Source: Phycicoccus sp. CSK15P-2 (GTDB lineage Bacteria > Actinomycetota > Actinomycetes > Actinomycetales > Dermatophilaceae). Taken from it: 64,000 bases of DNA. The notes under the pieces were generated by a model that was not told the origin of the DNA, ran no database searches, and was given only the letters and a program-made list of their open reading frames with translations. A program made the position numbers and the translations under genes. The stretch lies in contig NZ_JAFDVE010000010.1 of the NCBI RefSeq assembly GCF_016888005.1, positions 1 through 64,000 on the forward strand, written 5' to 3'. Shown here piece by piece: positions 1-9,247 of the stretch; positions within the stretch are counted from its first letter, which is position 1; each line of letters opens with the position of its first letter.

Positions 1-1
1 G

Positions 2-91
2 GACGCCACCACCGGCGAGGTCCTGCGAAAACTCACCCTCGACACCACCCACAAGTACCAACCCCAGACACCACGAAACCCCCAAACCTGA
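2..91 (+). CDS. Transposase C-terminal fragment (IS481/IS3-type DDE integrase fold), cut by window edge
   Basis: Only the last 29 codons are inside the window. The reading frame starting at base 2 gives DATTGEVLRKLTLDTT and ends at TGA 89-91. The pattern '(x)ATTGE(x)LR-L-(x)-(ID/LD)PT' followed by a Tyr-Gln tail is the usual end of IS481-like DDE transposases of actinobacteria. The catalytic residues lie outside the window. The gene ends 39 bp from the 3' end of tRNA-Pro, so an insertion element probably borders this chromosomal segment. The family call rests on a short tail and is moderate. Confidence 0.55.
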   Translation, partial: DATTGEVLRKLTLDTTHKYQPQTPRNPQT

Positions 92-106
92 CGGTTCGGG
101 GGTTTC
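75..106 (+). terminator. Strong stem-loop overlapping the transposase stop
   Basis: GAAACCCCC at 75-83 pairs with GGGGGTTTC at 98-106, and the stem continues inward to a TGAC loop at 89-92 with one mismatch, giving about 14 paired positions. The transposase TGA sits in the loop. It lacks a long T tract, which is common in high-GC genomes. It may stop transcription leaving the element before it enters tRNA-Pro antisense. Confidence 0.6.
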
Positions 107-129
107 CGATGTCCTGAGACATCACACGG

Positions 130-203
<74 letters not shown>

Positions 204-290
204 TGGCTCGCCCCCTCGCGGGAGCGGTCGAAACCATATCCCACCGCGGCGGGGCCGACCCAATCGGCCGCACCCGACCACTGGGCGGGG

Positions 291-1760
291 TCAGCGCCGC
301 GCGCGGCGCTTCTCGCGTACCCGCACCGAGATCTCGATCGGGGTCCCCGCGAAGCCGAACTCCTCGCGCAGCCGGCGTTCGACGAAGCGCCGGTACCCCG
401 CCTCGATGAACCCGGACGCGAAGAGCACGAAGCGAGGCGGTCGGGTACCCGCCTGCGTCGCGAAGAGGATGCGCGGCTGTTTGCCGCCACGGACCGGGTG
501 CGGATGGGCCGCGACGACCTGGCCGAGGAAGGCGTTGAGGCGCCCGGTCGGGATGCGCGAGTCCCACGACTCCAGGGCTGTGTCGAGGGCCGGTACGAGC
601 CGCTCCAGGTGCCGGCCGGTGCGCGCCGAGACGTTGACCCGGGGGGCCCACGTGACCTGGACGAGGTCGCGCTCGATCTCTCGCTCGAGGAAGTGCCGCC
701 GCTCCTCGTCGGTGAGGTCCCACTTGTTGTACGCGATGACCAGAGCGCGTCCGGCGTCGATGACCTGCTGGACGACCCGCACGTCCTGCTCGGCCAGCAC
801 GTCGCTGGCGTCGACGAGGACCACAGCGACCTCGGCCTTCTCCAAGGCCGTCTGGGTCCGCAGCGACGCGTAGAAGTCGGCCCCCCGGGTCTGGTGCACG
901 CGCCGCCGGATTCCTGCGGTGTCGACGAACCGCCACGTACGCCCGGCGAGCTCGACGATCTCGTCGACGGGGTCCCGGGTCGTTCCCGCGACGTCGTCGA
1001 CGACGACCCGCTCGTCGCCGGTGAGCTTGTTGAGCATCGAGGACTTGCCGACGTTCGGACGTCCGAGCAGTGCGACCCGCCGTGGCCCCCCGGGGCGGTA
1101 CGCCGCGACCTGAGAGACGTCGGGCAGGACCTCCAGGAGCGCGTCGAGGACGTCCCCGCTCCCCCGGCCGTGCAGCGCCGAGACCGGCCAGGGCTGGCCG
1201 AGCCCGAGGTTCCACAGGGCCGCGGCGTCCGCCTCGGTGCGCTGGTCGTCGACCTTGTTCGCGACGAGCACCACCGGCTTGCCGGAGCGGCGGAGCAGCT
1301 TGACGACGGCCTCGTCATCGTCGGTCGCGCCCACCGTGGCGTCGACGACGAACAGCACGGCGTCCGCCAGGTCGACGGCGATCTCGGCCTGCTCGGCGAC
1401 CCGCAGGTGGATGCCCGTGGCGTCGACCTCCCAGCCACCGGTGTCCACGAGGGTGAAACGGCGGCCGGCCCACTCCCCGTCGTACGCGACCCGGTCGCGG
1501 GTCACACCGGGGACGTCCTCGACGACGGCCTCGCGGCGGCCGAGGACCCGGTTGACCAGCGTGGACTTGCCGACGTTCGGACGCCCGACGACCGCGACGA
1601 CCGGAACCGCAGCGGCCTGCGCCTCCTCCGCGTCGGGACCACCGTCGAGGTCGAGCAGCGAGCGGTCCTCGTCGCTCAGCTCGAACTCCTCGAGGCCGGC
1701 ACGCAGGGCGCGCTCGACGGCGTCGGGGTCCTGGGTGCGGGTGGGGTCGTCGGTGCTCAT
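291..1760 (-). CDS. der: Ribosome-assembly GTPase Der (EngA)
   Basis: Der is a tandem-GTPase factor for 50S maturation. Two complete G domains are visible: P-loop GRPNVGKST at about residues 59-67 with DTGG, and a second GRPNVGKSS with DTAGIRRR and a NKWD specificity motif. A C-terminal KH-like domain ends in a basic tail. An acidic extension of about 50 residues precedes the first P-loop, as is common in actinobacteria. I chose the ATG at 1760 (MSTDD) because GGGAG lies 9 nt upstream; an in-frame ATG six codons earlier (1778) is possible. It lies downstream of cmk, an arrangement conserved in actinobacteria (Rv1712-Rv1713). Confidence 0.96.
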   Translation of the reverse strand: MSTDDPTRTQDPDAVERALRAGLEEFELSDEDRSLLDLDGGPDAEEAQAAAVPVVAVVGRPNVGKSTLVNRVLGRREAVVEDVPGVTRDRVAYDGEWAGRRFTLVDTGGWEVDATGIHLRVAEQAEIAVDLADAVLFVVDATVGATDDDEAVVKLLRRSGKPVVLVANKVDDQRTEADAAALWNLGLGQPWPVSALHGRGSGDVLDALLEVLPDVSQVAAYRPGGPRRVALLGRPNVGKSSMLNKLTGDERVVVDDVAGTTRDPVDEIVELAGRTWRFVDTAGIRRRVHQTRGADFYASLRTQTALEKAEVAVVLVDASDVLAEQDVRVVQQVIDAGRALVIAYNKWDLTDEERRHFLEREIERDLVQVTWAPRVNVSARTGRHLERLVPALDTALESWDSRIPTGRLNAFLGQVVAAHPHPVRGGKQPRILFATQAGTRPPRFVLFASGFIEAGYRRFVERRLREEFGFAGTPIEISVRVREKRRARR

Positions 1761-1833
1761 CCCGCCATTCTCCCGCATCCGCAGAGATGCTCCGTCACGT
1801 CACCGGGGTCGCACCCACCGATCCGGCCCGGAG

Positions 1834-2529
1834 TCAGCCCTCGTCCACGGTGCTCGCCGCGACGACGTCGAGCACGGCCTCGACGCTCTCGTCGAAGCCG
1901 AGGTCGGAGGTGTCGACGAGGCTCACCCCCTCGGCGGCCTCGGTGAAGCGCGAGACCGTGGAGTCGTCCCGGTCGCGGCGGAGCACCTGGTCGCGGGTGG
2001 CCTCCACCGCGGCGGCGTCGGCAGAGCCGTGCAGCTCGGTGGACCGGCGGCGCAGCCGGGCCTCCTCGGAGGCCGTGAGGAGGACACGGACCCGGGCGTC
2101 CGGTGCCACGACCGTCGTGATGTCGCGTCCTTCGGCGACCACCCCGCCGGTCTCCTCGGCTACCCGGGCGATGAGGTCCCGCTGGAGCTGCTGGAGCACC
2201 GGGCGGACCCCCTGGTTGGTCGCGACGGCGGACACCGCGCTGCTGACCTCGGTCGTGCGGATCGCGGCGCCGACGTCGGTGCCGTCGACCGTGACCGTCG
2301 GGTCGGCGGGGTCGGTCCCCATGGCCAGGGGGAAGTCCCGGGCGGCCTGCGCGACGGCATCGTGGTCGGCGAGGTCCAGCCCGCGCTCCAGGCACCACCA
2401 GGTGAGGGCCCGGTACATCGCGCCCGTGTCGAGGTAGCCGATGCCGAGCCGCCGCGCGACCGCCTTCGCGACGCTGCTCTTGCCGGATCCGGACGGGCCG
2501 TCGATGGCGATGGTCAGCGGTGCGGTCAT
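1834..2529 (-). CDS. cmk: Cytidylate kinase
   Basis: Phosphorylates CMP/dCMP with ATP in pyrimidine nucleotide supply. The 231-aa protein has the NMP-kinase P-loop GPSGSGKSS at residues 11-19, the LDTGAMYRA substrate segment after it, and the GRDITTVV motif in the second half. Length matches the family (about 220-235 aa). The ATG at 2529 directly precedes the conserved start. The gene lies between tyrA and der on the same strand with short gaps, so co-transcription is likely. Confidence 0.96.
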   Translation of the reverse strand: MTAPLTIAIDGPSGSGKSSVAKAVARRLGIGYLDTGAMYRALTWWCLERGLDLADHDAVAQAARDFPLAMGTDPADPTVTVDGTDVGAAIRTTEVSSAVSAVATNQGVRPVLQQLQRDLIARVAEETGGVVAEGRDITTVVAPDARVRVLLTASEEARLRRRSTELHGSADAAAVEATRDQVLRRDRDDSTVSRFTEAAEGVSLVDTSDLGFDESVEAVLDVVAASTVDEG

Positions 2530-2552
2530 GGCCGATCAGCCTAGTGCCGTGG

Positions 2553-3638
2553 TCACCCGTGGATCCGCCAGCCCCGCTCACCCAGGGCCTCGGCGAGGGC
2601 GGCGGCGGCCGCGGGCACGACGTCGACCTCGGCGACCCCGAAGTCCTGCCCGAGCCCGTGGTCCAGCCGGAACTCCTCGACGTTGGTCCCGATCTCGCCG
2701 ATGTCCGCGAACAGCCGCCCGAGCTGCCCGGGCCGGTCGGGAATGAGGACCCGGACCGTCTCGAAGGCCGTCGGCGCGGCGCCGTGCTTGCCGGGGATCC
2801 GGGCGTGGCCGGCGTTCCCCGCGGCGATGGCACCGGCGATGGCGCCCCGGGCCCCCGGTGCGTCCTCGCCCGCCTCGAGGGCCGCCAGGGCCCCGACGAC
2901 GGCGCCGAGGTCCTCGGCCAAGCCGCCGAGGACCTCGCGGACCGCCGCGGCGTTGCCGGCGAGGATCTGGGTCCACAGGTTCGGGTCGCTCGCGGCGATC
3001 CGGGTGACGTCGCGCAGCCCCTGCCCGGCCAGCGCGACGGCCTCGTCGTCGAGCACCTCCAGCCGGGCGGCCACGAGGCTCGAGGCGAGCTGGGGCACGT
3101 GCGAGACGGCCGCGACGGCGCGGTCGTGCACGTCGGGGGCCAGCGCGCGGACGGCGGCCCCTGCGGACCGGGCGACGTGAGTGACCAGGGCCGTGACCTC
3201 GACGCGGGTCTCGGGTGAGGGGGTGACCACCCAGGCGCGGCCGTCGAAGAGGTCGTGGCGGCCGGAGACGGCACCGGCACGCTCCCGGCCCGCCATCGGG
3301 TGCCCACCGCAGTACCTCGTGAGATCCGCCCCCGCGGCCCGCACGGCGGCCAGGACCACCCCCTTGACCGATGCGACGTCGGTGACCCCGGCGTCCGGGA
3401 ACCGCTCCAGGGCGGCGACGACACACCCCGCGGTGACGTCCGGCGGGACCGCGACGACGACGAGGTCGGGCTCCGGCTCCTCCTGCGCGCCGAGCAGCCG
3501 TCCGGCACCGAGGTCGCGCGCCAGCGCCGCGTGGGTCGGTACGGCGTCCTCGAGCGTGACGTCGTCGCCGTGCCGGGTGAGCGCCAGGCCGAGGCTCGTC
3601 CCGACGAGCCCGGTCCCGACGACGTGGACCCGCGTCAC
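2553..3638 (-). CDS. tyrA: Prephenate dehydrogenase with ACT domain
   Basis: Oxidative decarboxylation of prephenate to 4-hydroxyphenylpyruvate in tyrosine synthesis. The 361-aa protein starts with a Rossmann motif (GTGLVGTSLG near residue 8), keeps the GGHPMAG substrate-binding motif and a helical dimerisation domain with the SHVPQ segment. It ends with an ACT-like regulatory domain (VLIPDRPGQLGRLFADIG). The start is GTG 3638, overlapping the rluB stop as GTGA, which implies translational coupling. Feedback control by tyrosine through the ACT domain is inferred from the family. Confidence 0.93.
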   Translation of the reverse strand: MTRVHVVGTGLVGTSLGLALTRHGDDVTLEDAVPTHAALARDLGAGRLLGAQEEPEPDLVVVAVPPDVTAGCVVAALERFPDAGVTDVASVKGVVLAAVRAAGADLTRYCGGHPMAGRERAGAVSGRHDLFDGRAWVVTPSPETRVEVTALVTHVARSAGAAVRALAPDVHDRAVAAVSHVPQLASSLVAARLEVLDDEAVALAGQGLRDVTRIAASDPNLWTQILAGNAAAVREVLGGLAEDLGAVVGALAALEAGEDAPGARGAIAGAIAAGNAGHARIPGKHGAAPTAFETVRVLIPDRPGQLGRLFADIGEIGTNVEEFRLDHGLGQDFGVAEVDVVPAAAAALAEALGERGWRIHG

Positions 3639-4495
3639 AGGCCCGCGGCCTTGTAGAGCGCGGCGACCTCCGCGGACGACAGCGCCCGCCACTTTCCCGG
3701 CTTGGTGTCGCCGAGACGGATCGGCCCGACCTGCGTACGCACCAGCGAGATGACGGGATGCCCGACCTCGGCGAGCAGGCGGCGGACGATGTGCTTGCGG
3801 CCCTCGTGGAGCACGACCTCGACCAGCGCCTTGCCCGGCTGGGAGTCCACGACCCGGAAGGAGTCCACCGCGGCCGGCCCGTCCTCGAGCTCGACCCCCT
3901 CGCGCAGTCGCTTCCCGAGGTCGCGCGGCAGTGGTCCGGGAACCTGCGCCAGGTAGGTCTTCAGGACGCCGTAGCGTGGGTGCTGGAGCCGGTGCGCGAG
4001 ATCGCCGTCGTTCGTGAGGAGCAACAGCCCCTCGGTGTCGGCGTCGAGCCGCCCGACGTGGAACAGCCGCTCCTTGCGGGCACCGAGGTAGTCGCCGATG
4101 TCGACCCGGCCGAGGTCGTCGCTCATCGACGTCACGACGTTCAGGGGCTTGTTGAACGCGAGGTAGACCCGCGACTCGTCGAGCTGCACCCGCTCGCCGT
4201 CGACGTGGACCACCTGGGTCGCCCGGATCCGCACGCCCAGCTCGGTGACGGTCTGGCCGTCGACCTCCACCCGGCCCTGGGCGATGAGGTCCTCGCACAC
4301 CCGGCGCGACCCGACCCCGGCCGCCGCGAGGAGCTTCTGCAGCCGCACGCCCTCGGGGTCGTGGACGTCGACGACCGGTCGCTGGGGCTCGCGCTTGGGC
4401 TGGGTGGGCTGGCTCCGGCGGGTGTTCCCTGCGCCGCGCTCACGCTGCTGGCGGCCTCCGGCACGGCGTCCACCTCGCCCCTTCGGCGGGGTCAT
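3635..4495 (-). CDS. rluB: Pseudouridine synthase RluB-type (23S rRNA)
   Basis: Isomerises a uridine of 23S rRNA. The 286-aa protein has a basic, low-complexity N-terminus (RGGRRAGGRQQRERG). An S4 RNA-binding domain follows (VRLQKLLAAAGVGSRR), then the RsuA/RluB catalytic core with GRLDADTEGLLLLTNDG; the Asp in GRLDADT is the conserved catalytic residue. The start ATG 4495 overlaps the scpB stop (ATGA), and its own stop overlaps tyrA. The scpA-scpB-rluB order is typical of Gram-positive bacteria. Confidence 0.93.
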   Translation of the reverse strand: MTPPKGRGGRRAGGRQQRERGAGNTRRSQPTQPKREPQRPVVDVHDPEGVRLQKLLAAAGVGSRRVCEDLIAQGRVEVDGQTVTELGVRIRATQVVHVDGERVQLDESRVYLAFNKPLNVVTSMSDDLGRVDIGDYLGARKERLFHVGRLDADTEGLLLLTNDGDLAHRLQHPRYGVLKTYLAQVPGPLPRDLGKRLREGVELEDGPAAVDSFRVVDSQPGKALVEVVLHEGRKHIVRRLLAEVGHPVISLVRTQVGPIRLGDTKPGKWRALSSAEVAALYKAAGL

Positions 4496-5127
4496 CCGCG
4501 GCCTCCTTCGGCGATCTCGTCGAGGACGTCGACCTCGGGCAGGTACGGAGCGAGGGCAGGCAGCTCCTCGATGGACCGCAGCCCCAGCCGCTCGAGGAAG
4601 TAGGAGGTCGTCCCGTAGAGCGTGGCCGTGGACTCCTCGTCCTGCCCGACCTCCTCGACGAGGCCGCGGGTGAGCAGCGTGCGGATCACGCCGTCGACGT
4701 TGACCCCACGCACGGCCGCCACCCGGGAGCGGGACACCGGCTGCCGGTAGGCGATGACGGCGAGGGTCTCGAGCGAGGCCTGGGTGAGCCGGGCCTGCTG
4801 CCCGTCGAGGACGAACTTCTCGACCACCGGCGCGTACTCGTGCCGGCTGTACATCCGCCACCCACCGCCGACCTGGCGCAGCGTGAACCCGCGGCGCTGC
4901 TCCTCGTAGCCCGCCTCGAGGTCGGCGAGGGCACTCTCGACGTCCGCGACCGGCTGCTCGACGGCCGACGCGAGGGAGGTGGTCGTCACGGGCTCGTCGA
5001 CGACCATGAGGACGGCCTCGAGCGCGCCATGGATGCCGCCCGGGAAGTCCGCGACGTCGAAGGCGAGCTGGTCCTCGGGGCCGGCGGTCTCCGGGGTGTC
5101 CGGCGCGCTCTGCTCCGGCTCACTCAT
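4492..5127 (-). CDS. scpB: Segregation and condensation protein B
   Basis: Kleisin-associated winged-helix subunit of the SMC-ScpAB condensin. The 211-aa protein has an acidic N-terminal tail, then two winged-helix domains. Recognisable segments are EAVLMVVDEP, SLETLAVIAYRQPVSR and RGVNVDGVIRTLLTRGLVEE. I chose ATG 5127 (MSEPEQ) because it gives the family length and overlaps the scpA stop by 8 bp. It is in a tight same-strand series with scpA and rluB. Confidence 0.95.
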   Translation of the reverse strand: MSEPEQSAPDTPETAGPEDQLAFDVADFPGGIHGALEAVLMVVDEPVTTTSLASAVEQPVADVESALADLEAGYEEQRRGFTLRQVGGGWRMYSRHEYAPVVEKFVLDGQQARLTQASLETLAVIAYRQPVSRSRVAAVRGVNVDGVIRTLLTRGLVEEVGQDEESTATLYGTTSYFLERLGLRSIEELPALAPYLPEVDVLDEIAEGGRG

Positions 5128-6088
5128 CGGGGGTCTCCTCGGGGGTCGGTGGGGTCTGGGGGTCGTCCGGCGCTGCGGTGCCCTGGGCTGCCGCGCCGTC
5201 GTCCGGGACGGGCAGTGGCTCGTCGAACTCGTCGGTGACCTCGATCTCGCCCTCTTCGGGGCCGGTCCAGCGCACCGTGAGCTCGCCGAGGGCCTCGGCC
5301 TGCTCGAACCCGATGGCGGCCTCACGGAAGAGCTCGAGGAGGGCGAGGAAGCGGGCGACCACCACGAGCGTGTTGTCGGCGTCCGCGACGAGGCTGCGGA
5401 ACGACGCCACCCGGTCCCGTCGGAGGCGGGCGCCGATGACACCCGCCTGCTCCCGCACGCTCACCTGCGGGGCGTGCAGGTGGGTGAGCCCCACCGTGGG
5501 CGGTGCCTTGGGCGTCATCGCGGTGGCCGCGATCATCGCGAGCTGCTCGGGCGTGACGGTCATGACGAGCTCGGGCAGGAGCGCGGCCAGGTGCGGCTCG
5601 AGCGCCACCGAACGGGGCTGACGACGGCCGGCGGTGGCCATCCGCTGCCCGAAGGTGTGCGCGATGTCCTTGAAGGCGCGGTACTGCAGCAACCGCGCGA
5701 AGAGGATGTCCCGGGCCTCGATGAGCGCGAGGTCGTCCTCGTCCTCGGGCCCGCTCTGCGGCAGGAGCCGCGCGGCCTTGAGGTCGAGCAGGGTCGAGGC
5801 CACGACGAGGAACTCGGTGGCCTGGGAGAGGTCCCATCCGCCCTCGGTGCCACGGGCGGCCTTGATGTGGGCGACGAACTCGTCGGTGACCGCCGCGAGG
5901 GCGATCTCGGTGATGTCGAGCTTGTGCTTGCTGATCAGGCCGAGGAGCAGGTCGAACGGGCCGGAGAAGACGTCGAGATGGACCTCGAAGGGGGTCGCGG
6001 CCGCCCGTCGGGTGATGACCCCGCCCGGGACCATCTCGGTGTCCGGGGCGGCCACCGCTCCCCCGGTGGCGTCGGGGGACGTCGTCAC
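5120..6088 (-). CDS. scpA: Segregation and condensation protein A (kleisin)
   Basis: Kleisin subunit bridging the SMC heads in chromosome compaction. The 322-aa protein, GTG start 6088, carries the classic N-terminal signature FEVHLDVFSGPFDLLLGLI followed by HKLDITEIALAAVTDEF, a helical middle, and a C-terminal winged helix (VARFLALLELFREAAIGFEQ). The acidic Pro/Glu-rich C-terminal tail (about 40 residues) extends beyond the typical kleisin end. It starts 4 bp after the parA stop, so a parA-scpAB segregation unit is likely. Confidence 0.95.
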   Translation of the reverse strand: MTTSPDATGGAVAAPDTEMVPGGVITRRAAATPFEVHLDVFSGPFDLLLGLISKHKLDITEIALAAVTDEFVAHIKAARGTEGGWDLSQATEFLVVASTLLDLKAARLLPQSGPEDEDDLALIEARDILFARLLQYRAFKDIAHTFGQRMATAGRRQPRSVALEPHLAALLPELVMTVTPEQLAMIAATAMTPKAPPTVGLTHLHAPQVSVREQAGVIGARLRRDRVASFRSLVADADNTLVVVARFLALLELFREAAIGFEQAEALGELTVRWTGPEEGEIEVTDEFDEPLPVPDDGAAAQGTAAPDDPQTPPTPEETPDE

Positions 6089-6092
6089 CGGA

Positions 6093-6974
6093 TCAGGCCG
6101 CCCCGCCGCGGGCCACGAGCTCGCGGGCGAGCCGGCGGTAGGAGTCCGCGCCCTTGTGGCTCGACTCGTACGTCGTGATGGGCTCGGCGGCGAGCGTGGC
6201 GTCCGGGAACTTCACCGTCCTCGAGATGACCGTGTGGAAGACGCGGTCCCCGAAGTGGTCGACGACGCTGGCCACCACCTCGCGGGAGTGCAGCGTCCGG
6301 CCGTCGTACATCGTCGCGAGGATGCCGTCGACCTGCAGGCGGGGGTTGAGCCGGTCGGTGATCTTCTCGATCGTCTCGACGAGCAGCGCGACACCGCGCA
6401 TCGCGAAGAACTCGCACTCGAGAGGGATGATGACGCCGTGCGCCGCCGTGAGGGCGTTCACGGTGAGCAGCCCGAGCGAGGGCTGGCAGTCGATGAGGAC
6501 GACGTCGTAGTCGTCCATGACCGGCCGCAGCACCCGGGCCAGGATCTGCTCGCGGGCGACCTCTCCGACGAGCTGCACCTCGGCGGCCGAGAGGTCGATG
6601 TTCGCCGGGATGACGTCCAGGCCGGACACCCGGGTGTGCTGGACGACCTCACGGACGTCGTGCCCGCGCTCGGTGAGGAGGTTGTAGACGGTGACGTCGA
6701 GGTCGTGCGTGGGGATCCCCAGACCCACGGACAGCGCGCCTTGGGGGTCGAAGTCCACCAGGAGGACCTTGCGACCGAGCTCGGCCAGGGCTGCACCGAG
6801 GTTGATGGTGGTCGTCGTCTTGCCGACGCCCCCCTTCTGGTTGCACATGGCGATGACCCGGGCCGGGCCGTGGGAGGTGAGCGGCGCGGGCTCGGGGAAC
6901 TCGGGCATCGGCCGACCGGTGGGTCCGACCTGCCCGTCCGTGCGGATATCGAACGCCGCCTCGGTCTCGCCCAA
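6093..6974 (-). CDS. parA: ParA/Soj-family ATPase linked to scpAB
   Basis: Deviant Walker-A ATPase. It has QKGGVGKTTTTINLG at about residues 46-60, the switch-I Asp in LLVDFDPQGALS, and Walker B VVLIDCQPSLGLLT. The length of 293 aa is normal. No parB lies beside it. This is the extra ParA homologue that in actinobacteria sits upstream of scpA (Rv1708 in M. tuberculosis), not the origin-proximal parAB. Its role in nucleoid organisation together with SMC-ScpAB is inferred from this conserved position. A start further downstream cannot be excluded. Confidence 0.92.
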   Translation of the reverse strand: MGETEAAFDIRTDGQVGPTGRPMPEFPEPAPLTSHGPARVIAMCNQKGGVGKTTTTINLGAALAELGRKVLLVDFDPQGALSVGLGIPTHDLDVTVYNLLTERGHDVREVVQHTRVSGLDVIPANIDLSAAEVQLVGEVAREQILARVLRPVMDDYDVVLIDCQPSLGLLTVNALTAAHGVIIPLECEFFAMRGVALLVETIEKITDRLNPRLQVDGILATMYDGRTLHSREVVASVVDHFGDRVFHTVISRTVKFPDATLAAEPITTYESSHKGADSYRRLARELVARGGAA

Positions 6975-7060
6975 CTCTCTACTCCCGGTGCCTCTCGTGC
7001 GTCGGTCGGCCTCGCGCCGATCGCGGACGACCTTATCAGCGCGGCACCCCCGCTTCGGGG

Positions 7061-7972
7061 TCAGCGGGCCCGCGGGTGGCTGTGGGCGTAGACCTCACGC
7101 AGCTGCTGCACGGTGACCCTCGTGTAGATCTGCGTGGTCGTCACGGAGGCGTGGCCGAGGAGCTCCTGGACCACCCGCACGTCCGCCCCGCCCTCGAGCA
7201 GGTGGGTCGCGAAGGAGTGCCGCAGGGTGTGCGGCGAGACGTGCCCCGAGAGGTCGGCGCGCTCGGCGCCCGCGCGCAGTACCGCCCAGGCGCTCTGCCG
7301 CGACATCCGGGCACCACGGACGCCGAGGAACACCGCCGGGGTCCCCCGGCCCGCGGCGGCGAGCTCCGGCCGTCCACGGACGAGCCACGTCTCGAGCGCG
7401 CGGCCCGCGTAGGACCCCAGCGGCACGATCCGCTCCTTACCGCCCTTCCCCCGCAGCCGGACGACCGAGGCGTCGTCGTCGAGGTCGTCGACGTCGAGCC
7501 CCACGGCCTCGGAGATGCGCGCGCCGGTGCCGTACAGCACCTCGAGGAGCGCCCGGTCGCGCAGCGAGACCGGTGTGTCGCCGAGCGAGACCGCCTCGAG
7601 CAGGCGCTCGACGTCGCCGAGCGGGATGGCCTTCGGGAGTCGGTCCGGGGTGCGCGGCGGGGCGACGTCGCGCGCGGGGTCGGCGTCCAGGACACCCTCG
7701 AGGGCGAGGAAGCGGTGCAGCCCGCGCACCGCGACGAGGGTCCGTGCGGCGGACGACGCGGCGAGCGGCCGGTGCTCGTCGTCGCCCTCCCGCAACCGAG
7801 TGAGGAACTCGGTGACGTGGGCCGACGTGACGTCCTCGGGACGCCCGACCTCCTCCGTGGCGAGGAACGCCTGCCAGCGGCCGAGGTCGCGCCGGTACGC
7901 GGCGAGCGTGTTGGCGGACACCCCGCGCTCGACGTCCAGGTGGGTCAGCCACGCGTCGACGGCCCGGCCCAC
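7061..7972 (-). CDS. xerD: Tyrosine recombinase XerD
   Basis: Resolves chromosome dimers at dif. The SAM-like N-terminal domain begins [20 protein letters not shown]. The catalytic domain shows all five residues: Arg in GTGARISE, Lys in [27 protein letters not shown] (His and Arg), [13 protein letters not shown] (His and Tyr). From GTG 7972 the protein has 303 aa, the usual XerD size. No ATG is available. A CTG at 8014 would create a CTGA overlap with the ald stop, so the start is uncertain. A short GC hairpin (7046-7061) overlaps the stop. Lying next to parA-scpAB fits a chromosomal XerD, not a phage integrase. Confidence 0.92.
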   Translation of the reverse strand: MGRAVDAWLTHLDVERGVSANTLAAYRRDLGRWQAFLATEEVGRPEDVTSAHVTEFLTRLREGDDEHRPLAASSAARTLVAVRGLHRFLALEGVLDADPARDVAPPRTPDRLPKAIPLGDVERLLEAVSLGDTPVSLRDRALLEVLYGTGARISEAVGLDVDDLDDDASVVRLRGKGGKERIVPLGSYAGRALETWLVRGRPELAAAGRGTPAVFLGVRGARMSRQSAWAVLRAGAERADLSGHVSPHTLRHSFATHLLEGGADVRVVQELLGHASVTTTQIYTRVTVQQLREVYAHSHPRAR

Positions 7973-8010
7973 GGCGGTGGGGCGCGCGGTCGACCGCCGG
8001 CCCGCCTCGC

Positions 8011-9126
8011 TCAGGACAGCGCCTCGTCGAGGGGGATGCTCTCCAGGTCGAAGGCGTCGGCGACCCCGGCGTGGGTGATCCGCCCGGCGTGCGTGTTGAG
8101 GCCGCGGGCCAGCGCGTCGTCGGCTCGCAGTGCAGCCTGCCAGCCCTGGTCGGCGATCTTCGTCGCGTACGACAGCGTGGCGTTGGTGAGCGCCCAGGTG
8201 CTCGTGTGCGGCACCGCACCGGGCATGTTGGCGACGCAGTAGTAGATGGAGTCGTGGACCTCGAAGATCGGGTCCGCGTGGGTCGTCGGCCGGCTGTTCT
8301 CGAAACAGCCGCCCTGGTCGATCGCGACGTCCACGAGCACCGACCCGGGCTTCATCCGGCTCACCATCTCGTCCGTGACGAGCTTGGGCGCCTTCGCCCC
8401 CGGGATGAGGACGGTCCCGATGACGAGGTCCGCCTGGAGCACCTGGTCGCGCACCGACATCGCCGACGAGGCGATCTGGGCGACCCGGTTGTCGTACCGC
8501 CAGAAGCTCATCCGCAGCTTGTCGAGGTCGGTGTCGAGCAGCGTGACGTCGGCGCCCATGCCGAGCGCGATGTTCGCGGCGTTCTGCCCCGCGACGCCGG
8601 CACCCAGCACGACGACCTTGGCGTTCGCGACACCGCCGATGCCGCCCATGAGGACGCCGCGCCCACCCTGCGCGCGCATCATCGAGTGCGCACCGACCTG
8701 GGGCGCGAGGCAGCCCGCGACCTCGGACATCGGGTAGAGCAGGGGCAGCAGCCCGGACGGCAGCTGGACGGTCTCGTACGCGATGGCCGTGACCCGCTTG
8801 TCGACGAGCTCGGTGGTCAGCGGCTCGTCCGCGGCGAGGTGCAGGTACGTGAAGAGGGTCAGCCCTTCGCGGAGCCGGTGGTACTCCTCGGCGACGGGCT
8901 CCTTGACCTTCATGACCATGTCGGCCTCGCCCCACACGTCGTCGGCGTGGCCGACGATGCGTGCCCCCTGGGAGACGTACTCGTCGTCGGAGATGGACGA
9001 CCCGAGCCCGGCGCCCTTCTGGACGAGCACCTCGTGACCGCGCCGCGTCAGCTCGTTGACGCCGACCGGTGTGATGCCGACCCGGAACTCGTTGTTCTTG
9101 ACCTCGGTGGGGATGCCGACCTTCAC
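8011..9126 (-). CDS. ald: Alanine dehydrogenase
   Basis: NAD-dependent, reversible deamination of L-alanine to pyruvate and ammonia. The 371-aa protein has the family N-terminus [20 protein letters not shown], the substrate Lys in MVMKVKEP, a Rossmann motif [20 protein letters not shown], and the C-terminal [11 protein letters not shown] segment. It starts with GTG 9126, with AGGA about 9 nt upstream. The 121-bp region to the divergent gene at 9248 should contain promoters for both; I see no convincing operator. Confidence 0.95.
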   Translation of the reverse strand: MKVGIPTEVKNNEFRVGITPVGVNELTRRGHEVLVQKGAGLGSSISDDEYVSQGARIVGHADDVWGEADMVMKVKEPVAEEYHRLREGLTLFTYLHLAADEPLTTELVDKRVTAIAYETVQLPSGLLPLLYPMSEVAGCLAPQVGAHSMMRAQGGRGVLMGGIGGVANAKVVVLGAGVAGQNAANIALGMGADVTLLDTDLDKLRMSFWRYDNRVAQIASSAMSVRDQVLQADLVIGTVLIPGAKAPKLVTDEMVSRMKPGSVLVDVAIDQGGCFENSRPTTHADPIFEVHDSIYYCVANMPGAVPHTSTWALTNATLSYATKIADQGWQAALRADDALARGLNTHAGRITHAGVADAFDLESIPLDEALS

Positions 9127-9247
9127 GGATATCAGTCCTGTCTGGAGTCGAGGTCCGGGGCGCCGTCGCCCACGGGAGCCCCTCCGGGTGGAGGGCGATG
9201 GAAGTCTAGTGTCGGCCCGACACGTGCCCGATCCAGGGAGGACCTCC

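Noticed and set aside
7061-7972. Phage or island tyrosine integrase
   Set aside because: Length, absence of an arm-binding domain, and position next to parA-scpAB indicate the chromosomal XerD.
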